NCBI GenBank assembly: GCA_043809645.1
Contig: JBDROX010000019.1
Coordinates: 1 to 25,040 of the forward strand
Source of the DNA: JBDROX01 sp043809645
GTDB lineage: Bacteria > Patescibacteriota > Patescibacteriia > Magasanikbacterales > UBA922
Reading direction: 5' to 3'
Length of the DNA stretch: 25,040 nt
Shown here: positions 22,163-25,040 of the stretch, piece after piece
How the letters are laid out: every line of letters begins with the position of its first letter
How positions within the stretch are numbered: the stretch's first letter is position 1
Translations under genes and position numbers: made by a program
The notes under the pieces: generated by a model
What the model saw: the letters and a program-made list of their open reading frames with translations, nothing else
What the model was told of the DNA's origin: nothing
Databases searched by the model: none

Positions 22163-22963
22163 TTATTTTTTTCTTTTGAAAGAGACAGTACTTGAATGAT
22201 AGTAATGTCCTGGATCATCTGTACGACAAATTTGCAAATCACTCAAGTCGCCTAAATCTTCTCTATCAAAACCATCGGCTTCATAAGGTGGTATTTTTTC
22301 GCCACCATCCTCATCTTCATCTCGTGACCAAGATTGACCCCATGTTTCCCATTCATCTCCGCAACAACCCCCATCAGTTTCGCCGATTAAAATGTATTCT
22401 TGAACACTATCGAACTTTCTGATGTCCCTTGAACTGTCTTCTTGATAAGGCATCCAAGAAAATACTACTATATCTGGGCTATGTTTTTCCATTGCCTCGT
22501 CATGTTTAAGCTGCTCGACAGGAAAATCGCTTTTTAGTGTCCATGCTCCAGAGTCTGTGGCAACGACTTTTGTTTGCCCTGGCACTCTTTCTTCTAGTTT
22601 TTGTTTCAGAAAGTGAGATAGCCTGCCATTTCCCGCGCCAATTTCAAGAATTACGAGCGGTTTTTCTTTGCTTGCGCCTTTTTCTTGGATTTTACCGACA
22701 AAATAATCAGCAAAGGCGTTTAAATATTCCTCATTAAATAATTCAAATACAGGATTTTCTTTGTCAAAACAAAATTTGTGCCATTGATCCCAATTTGCAA
22801 ACGCCTTTGTAATTTGTTCGTGAGTAGGTAGAAAATTTGGGTCGTGCAACTTCTCTCGTAATTCGTCAGGCGTTAATTCTTGTTCAGGTTGTTGTGGGGA
22901 TTCTTTGGAAGGCTTGGCTTGCTGAATATTGCCTTTAAATTGTAGTTTTTCATAGTCTGTCAT
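22163..22963 (-). CDS. SAM-dependent methyltransferase-like protein (cassette gene)
   Basis: The protein has 266 residues. VILEIGAGNGRLSHFL (about residues 104-119) is motif I of class I SAM-dependent methyltransferases, followed by VVATDSGAWTL (acidic residue after the second strand) and PDIVVFSWMPY (motif IV region). The N-terminal ~70 residues are Gln/Pro/Glu-rich and helical. The C-terminal part is unusually acidic and Trp/Gly-rich (CCGDEWETWGQSWS, DEDEDGGEK) and unlike common families. It could methylate a small molecule, RNA or protein; the substrate is not readable. It starts one base after the stop of the upstream 89-residue gene, making a two-gene cassette. It ends 76 nt before the attC1 R'' box. 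Confidence 0.8.
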   Translation of the reverse strand: MTDYEKLQFKGNIQQAKPSKESPQQPEQELTPDELREKLHDPNFLPTHEQITKAFANWDQWHKFCFDKENPVFELFNEEYLNAFADYFVGKIQEKGASKEKPLVILEIGAGNGRLSHFLKQKLEERVPGQTKVVATDSGAWTLKSDFPVEQLKHDEAMEKHSPDIVVFSWMPYQEDSSRDIRKFDSVQEYILIGETDGGCCGDEWETWGQSWSRDEDEDGGEKIPPYEADGFDREDLGDLSDLQICRTDDPGHYYHSSTVSFKRKK

Positions 22964-22964
22964 A

Positions 22965-23234
22965 TTATTGCAATTTAGGATTACTAATTAAGCTGGCTAA
23001 CAAATTTTGAGCTTCGTTAGATATTTCAACTTCTGCAGTTGGCGAAGAATAAATTTTATTTCGAAGAACCCAAAGCTCTTTTAAATCATTCACAATTTGA
23101 TCGTCTAGTTGATTTAAGTTAGCCAACTGTTGTACTAAAGCAGAAAAGCCAAGCCTTCCTGTTTCATCACTAGCCTTTTGACGAAGTTTGTTCTCCAATG
23201 CCTTAATTTCCTCGAGAAATTTTGATGTTTTCAT
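22965..23234 (-). CDS. Small helical cassette protein, HEPN-like in appearance
   Basis: The protein has 89 residues and is probably all helical: FLEEIKALENKLRQKASD, GFSALVQQLANLNQLDDQIV, DLKELWVLRNKIYSS, then a C-terminal helix. The LRNKIYSSP stretch recalls the RNKIVH-P segment of HEPN-like and related helical proteins, but the catalytic-type His is replaced by Ser, so no RNase activity can be claimed. It is the first gene of the two-gene cassette c and is followed after one base by the methyltransferase-like gene, suggesting joint function. I do not recognise a specific family. Confidence 0.75.
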   Translation of the reverse strand: MKTSKFLEEIKALENKLRQKASDETGRLGFSALVQQLANLNQLDDQIVNDLKELWVLRNKIYSSPTAEVEISNEAQNLLASLISNPKLQ

Positions 23235-23265
23235 ATGGTTTTAACTCAAATTAATTATAATGAAT

Positions 23266-23331
23266 AAAAAATTGCCCCGATTTCATTCGTGCCGATAGGC
23301 ACGATAGGAATGTATTATTATTTCACATAAC
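23266..23331. repeat. Right terminal inverted repeat of cassette c
   Basis: AAAAAATTGCCCCGATTTCA, TTCGTGCC-GATA-GGCACGA, TAGGAATGTATTATTA and then the attC2 R' box ACATAAC. It mirrors 22081-22150; the central hairpin differs in sequence but keeps CCGATAGG. Confidence 0.88.
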
Positions 23332-23520
23332 GTTTCTGAGTATCCGAAGTTTTTTGCCGGATGTACTCATGAATACTTGAAGTTTAACACTTTCGTTTAT
23401 TCGTTGGAAGACGTTCAGATCAATACATTCGTAGGCAAAAAATTTGGGTGGAATGAAAAAGACAAGTCCTTAAATTTTCAAAAGTGTCTTTTTCATGGAA
23501 CCGGATACTCAGTGTTATGT
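23325..23520 (-). other. attC site 2 (cassette b)
   Basis: Minus-strand order: R'' ACATAAC, A, CTGAGTATCCG, two apical hairpin arms joined by TCCACCC, CGGATACTCAG, AAAC, R' GTTATGT. The 11-bp inner stem is perfect. At about 196 nt it is the longest of the four, because both apical arms are longer. Confidence 0.87.
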
Positions 23521-23537
23521 GTAGTTTTTCTTGTCCC
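23514..23537. repeat. Left terminal inverted repeat of cassette b
   Basis: GTTATGTG-TAG-TTTTTCTTGTCCC; matches the reverse complement of 24057-24080 in 22 of 24 positions. Confidence 0.88.
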
Positions 23538-23551
23538 GTCCTCGATTTACA

Positions 23552-24034
23552 TCAAAACTCTGTTAAATTGTCAGGCAAATGATCGATACCGCCAAATTCT
23601 TTGAGGGGAATCGATTTTATATTAGCTTTTTTGTCAGGCGATACATGAGTAATAGTCATTTCTTTCTCACCTCCGATGCTTTCGCAATCGTCCTCGATGA
23701 GCACGTCTGGCATGATCCTTTCCGCAACGTCCTTATATTCCTCTTTACCTTGTCGATACTCCAAACGTCCTTTAGGAAAACCATACTTTTTTAATACCGA
23801 CTTGATTTGTTCTATCTCATGCGGTTTTTTTCTACTCGTAAGATATATTATCTCAGCCCCAAGATCATGCCAGCCCTTGATTTTAGCAGGAGCGTTCATT
23901 ACGGGAACATAGCTTGCGTAATCATGTATCGACGATTCTTTTGTTTCCACTTGCCTGACAATTTCTTCGCGTGAATGACCAACAGCGTTTTTGTGCATGA
24001 TGATCGTACCTTCTGTAAATATTAGAATTTTCAT
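23552..24034 (-). CDS. HAD-like protein with a degenerate first motif (cassette gene)
   Basis: The protein has 160 residues. The order of motifs follows HAD-superfamily phosphatases of the 5'(3')-nucleotidase or Cof-like small type: ILIFTEGTIIMH at the N-terminus where DxDGT is expected, IIYLTSRK (motif II Thr66), a Lys near 101, and VLIEDDCESIGG (motif IV, Asp115-Asp116). The nucleophile Asp of motif I is absent: the position pattern reads F-T-E-G-T. So classical phosphoaspartate chemistry would not work, unless the Glu substitutes or the protein is a non-catalytic binder. It is the sole gene of cassette b and the only gene in the window that ends in TGA. Confidence 0.78.
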   Translation of the reverse strand: MKILIFTEGTIIMHKNAVGHSREEIVRQVETKESSIHDYASYVPVMNAPAKIKGWHDLGAEIIYLTSRKKPHEIEQIKSVLKKYGFPKGRLEYRQGKEEYKDVAERIMPDVLIEDDCESIGGEKEMTITHVSPDKKANIKSIPLKEFGGIDHLPDNLTEF

Positions 24035-24056
24035 AAAATCGTTTTTAATGGCACTA

Positions 24057-24080
24057 GGGACAAGAAAAATTTCACATAAC
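24057..24080. repeat. Right terminal inverted repeat of cassette b
   Basis: GGGACAAGAAAAA-TTT-CACATAAC, ending in the R' box of attC3; pairs with 23514-23537. Confidence 0.88.
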
Positions 24081-24195
24081 GTCCATGACTATGCGACGTT
24101 TGCCAGTGGTAAAATACGCTGAAAGCGTACCACTGGCAAATGTGGGTGAATGACTGAGCGAAGCGAAGGAGTGAACCGCATAGTCATTGTTAGGC
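24074..24195 (-). other. attC site 3 (cassette a)
   Basis: Minus-strand order: R'' GCCTAAC, A, ATGACTATGCG, two apical hairpins joined by TTCACCC, the second with an AGTGGTA/TACCACT stem, then CGCATAGTCAT, GGAC, R' GTTATGT. The 11-bp inner stem is perfect. Length is 122 nt. Confidence 0.9.
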
Positions 24196-24210
24196 GCTGT
24201 TCTTTAAAAC
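24189..24210. repeat. Left terminal inverted repeat of cassette a
   Basis: GTTAGGCGC-TG-TTCTTTAAAAC; matches the reverse complement of 24829-24850 in 20 of 22 positions. Confidence 0.88.
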
Positions 24211-24813
24211 TTTTGCAAATCTGACTGCTCCATAGAGTATGAGCAAACTACCTACTATTATGTTCAGCGTTTGGATTAGCGATATTGGCACGGTTTTCTT
24301 TACCAATGAAAACAGAATTACCGATGTTCCCATAAATAATAAGGTCGCGAGTCCTACCGATAAGCCAAAAACGAGCAATTCTCGCTTTGTGTAATTATAC
24401 TCAACCGCTTTTGCCGTGAATAAACCCGTGTACCAGACGATAGTCATCGGGCTGGAAATTGTGAGAAAAAAAGTTGCGGAAAAACTTGCTAACAGACTTG
24501 CAGATTGGATTGTTGAGGTCGTTGAAACATTGTCGCCCAATACACCTTTGATTATGACAAGCCCGAAAATAACCAAAACAACTGAACTGACGATCCCGAA
24601 CGCTTTTTTGATTTTCTTTTTTTCGAGCAATTTCCCAATACCGAGAATTGCGAGTGATATGTAAAAATAGTCTACGAGTGTAACTGCCGCAACGGCAACA
24701 AGACCATCAAAAAGCGACCTTTGAAGTGCAAGGTTTATGATGAAAAAGAAAACCGGGCCAATTGCTGTTTGAAGTACTAATCCCGTTAATAATCCGTTTG
24801 CGAATACTCTCAT
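24190..24813 (-). CDS. LysE family translocator (cassette gene)
   Basis: The protein has 207 residues with about six membrane helices. The N-terminal helix pair LLTGLVLQTAIGPVFFFIIN and the following helix with ALQRSLFDGLVAVAAVTLVD are the LysE/RhtB pattern: Gly-Pro in helix 1, then an Asp at the end of helix 2. SSPMTIVWYTGLF in the middle matches the NPK/SPxTIxW motif before helix 4. It likely exports an amino acid or similar small solute across the inner membrane; the substrate is unknown. Its TAA stop is part of the R'' box (GCCTAAC) of attC3, so gene end and recombination site are fused. The ATG is about 37 nt inside the cassette start, with no Shine-Dalgarno sequence. Confidence 0.9.
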   Translation of the reverse strand: MRVFANGLLTGLVLQTAIGPVFFFIINLALQRSLFDGLVAVAAVTLVDYFYISLAILGIGKLLEKKKIKKAFGIVSSVVLVIFGLVIIKGVLGDNVSTTSTIQSASLLASFSATFFLTISSPMTIVWYTGLFTAKAVEYNYTKRELLVFGLSVGLATLLFMGTSVILFSLVKKTVPISLIQTLNIIVGSLLILYGAVRFAKVLKNSA

Positions 24814-24828
24814 GTTTTTATCTTAGCT

Positions 24829-24850
24829 GTTTTAAAGAATGGCGCCTAAC
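24829..24850. repeat. Right terminal inverted repeat of cassette a
   Basis: GTTTTAAAGAA-TG-GCGCCTAAC, ending in the R' box of attC4; pairs with 24189-24210. Confidence 0.88.
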
Positions 24851-24981
24851 GTCCGCGCGTTGGCGAAGTTGGATAGTGGTAAAATACACGAAGTGTAACC
24901 ACTGGCCAACTTGGGGTGAAGGTTTTAAGTGCGTGCGAAGCCGCACAAGTAAAACCTGAGGCCGCTAACACGCTGTTAGGT
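24844..24981 (-). other. attC site 4 (cassette d)
   Basis: Minus-strand order: R'' ACCTAAC, A, GCGTGTTAGCG, apical hairpins GGTTTTA/TAAAACC and AGTGGTT/ACCACT joined by TTCACCC, CGCCAACGCGC, GGAC, R' GTTAGGC. The 11-nt stem has one mismatch and one wobble. Length is 138 nt. Confidence 0.88.
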
Positions 24982-24986
24982 GTAGT

Positions 24987-25040
24987 TTACACATTTTTTA
25001 ACTTTTCAAAATTCCCAAATTCGATAATACACCTAAGGCA
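24987..25040 (-). CDS. Partial C-terminus of the cassette d gene (runs off the window)
   Basis: On the minus strand the last 17 codons CLRCIIEFGNFEKLKNV end in TAA at 24987-24989, six bases before the R'' box of attC4, the same spacing style as the other cassettes. The rest lies outside the window. It is too short to assign a family. Confidence 0.4.
   Translation of the reverse strand, partial: CLRCIIEFGNFEKLKNV

Larger units (their letters stand above)
21987..25040 (-). mobile_element. Integron gene-cassette array (partial)
   Basis: Four attC-like sites (21987-22087, 23325-23520, 24074-24195, 24844-24981) alternate with minus-strand genes. Each gene lies between the R' box of one site and the R'' box of its own site, and the two boxes of the same cassette pair with each other (TTAGGC with GCCTAA; TTATGT with ACATAA) better than the two boxes of the same array attC do. 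That is what integron recombination within GTTRRRY boxes predicts. The stop codon of the LysE gene lies within its R'' box. Cassette sizes are about 770, 749 and 1337 bp. Polarity puts attI and any integrase beyond the right edge. Neither is seen, so an integrase-less cluster is also possible. Confidence 0.85.

Overview
The window looks like a chromosomal piece of a Candidate Phyla Radiation (Patescibacteria, Parcubacteria-like) bacterium. The evidence is the gene content (PrgI / TraC-like / VirB4 secretion cluster, ComF, VanW-domain protein, NrnA, a short SMC), two small four-helix-bundle genes, near-absence of Shine-Dalgarno sequences, AT-rich word-like intergenic repeats, and REP-like GC palindromes. 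This assignment is inferred from family knowledge and was not tested by a search. The standard code fits: long frames are intact without in-frame TGA.

Region 1 (1-376) is a 21-bp tandem repeat array inside a larger inverted repeat whose outer ends carry DnaA-box-like words. Region 2 (377-10962) is a co-directional cluster for a type IV secretion-like envelope machine: VirB6/TrbL-like membrane protein, two unrecognised proteins, PrgI, a TraC-like N-terminal domain protein, VirB4 ATPase and a VirB8-like protein, ending with a ComF phosphoribosyltransferase. Two four-helix-bundle genes sit inside this cluster, each bracketed by imperfect AT-rich inverted repeats. Region 3 (10964-12396) holds a GT2 glycosyltransferase and two serine tRNAs (anticodons TGA and GCT) with promoter, leader palindromes and terminator, all on the minus strand.

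Region 4 (12397-15935) holds an Hsp20-VanW operon, a promoter-to-terminator unit of about 400 nt that looks like a structured non-coding RNA, and a small lipoprotein of different base composition. Region 5 (15936-20827) holds clpP and nrnA on the minus strand and smc on the plus strand. The nrnA and smc promoters are divergent and their -35 boxes overlap. Region 6 (20828-21986) has a PH/GRAM-like protein, an interspersed repeat and a zinc-ribbon protein without a normal start codon.

Region 7 (21987-25040) is the most unusual: an array of integron gene cassettes read on the minus strand. Four attC sites share one layout (R'' - A - 11-nt stem - two apical hairpins joined by a GGGTGRA linker - 11-nt stem - RRAC - R'). 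Three complete cassettes lie between them: LysE-family exporter; HAD-like protein; small helical protein plus methyltransferase. A fourth runs off the right edge. In every complete cassette the two ends are inverted repeats that continue 13-60 bp beyond the R boxes. No integrase or attI is in the window; by cassette polarity they would lie beyond position 25040, unless this is an integrase-less attC cluster.
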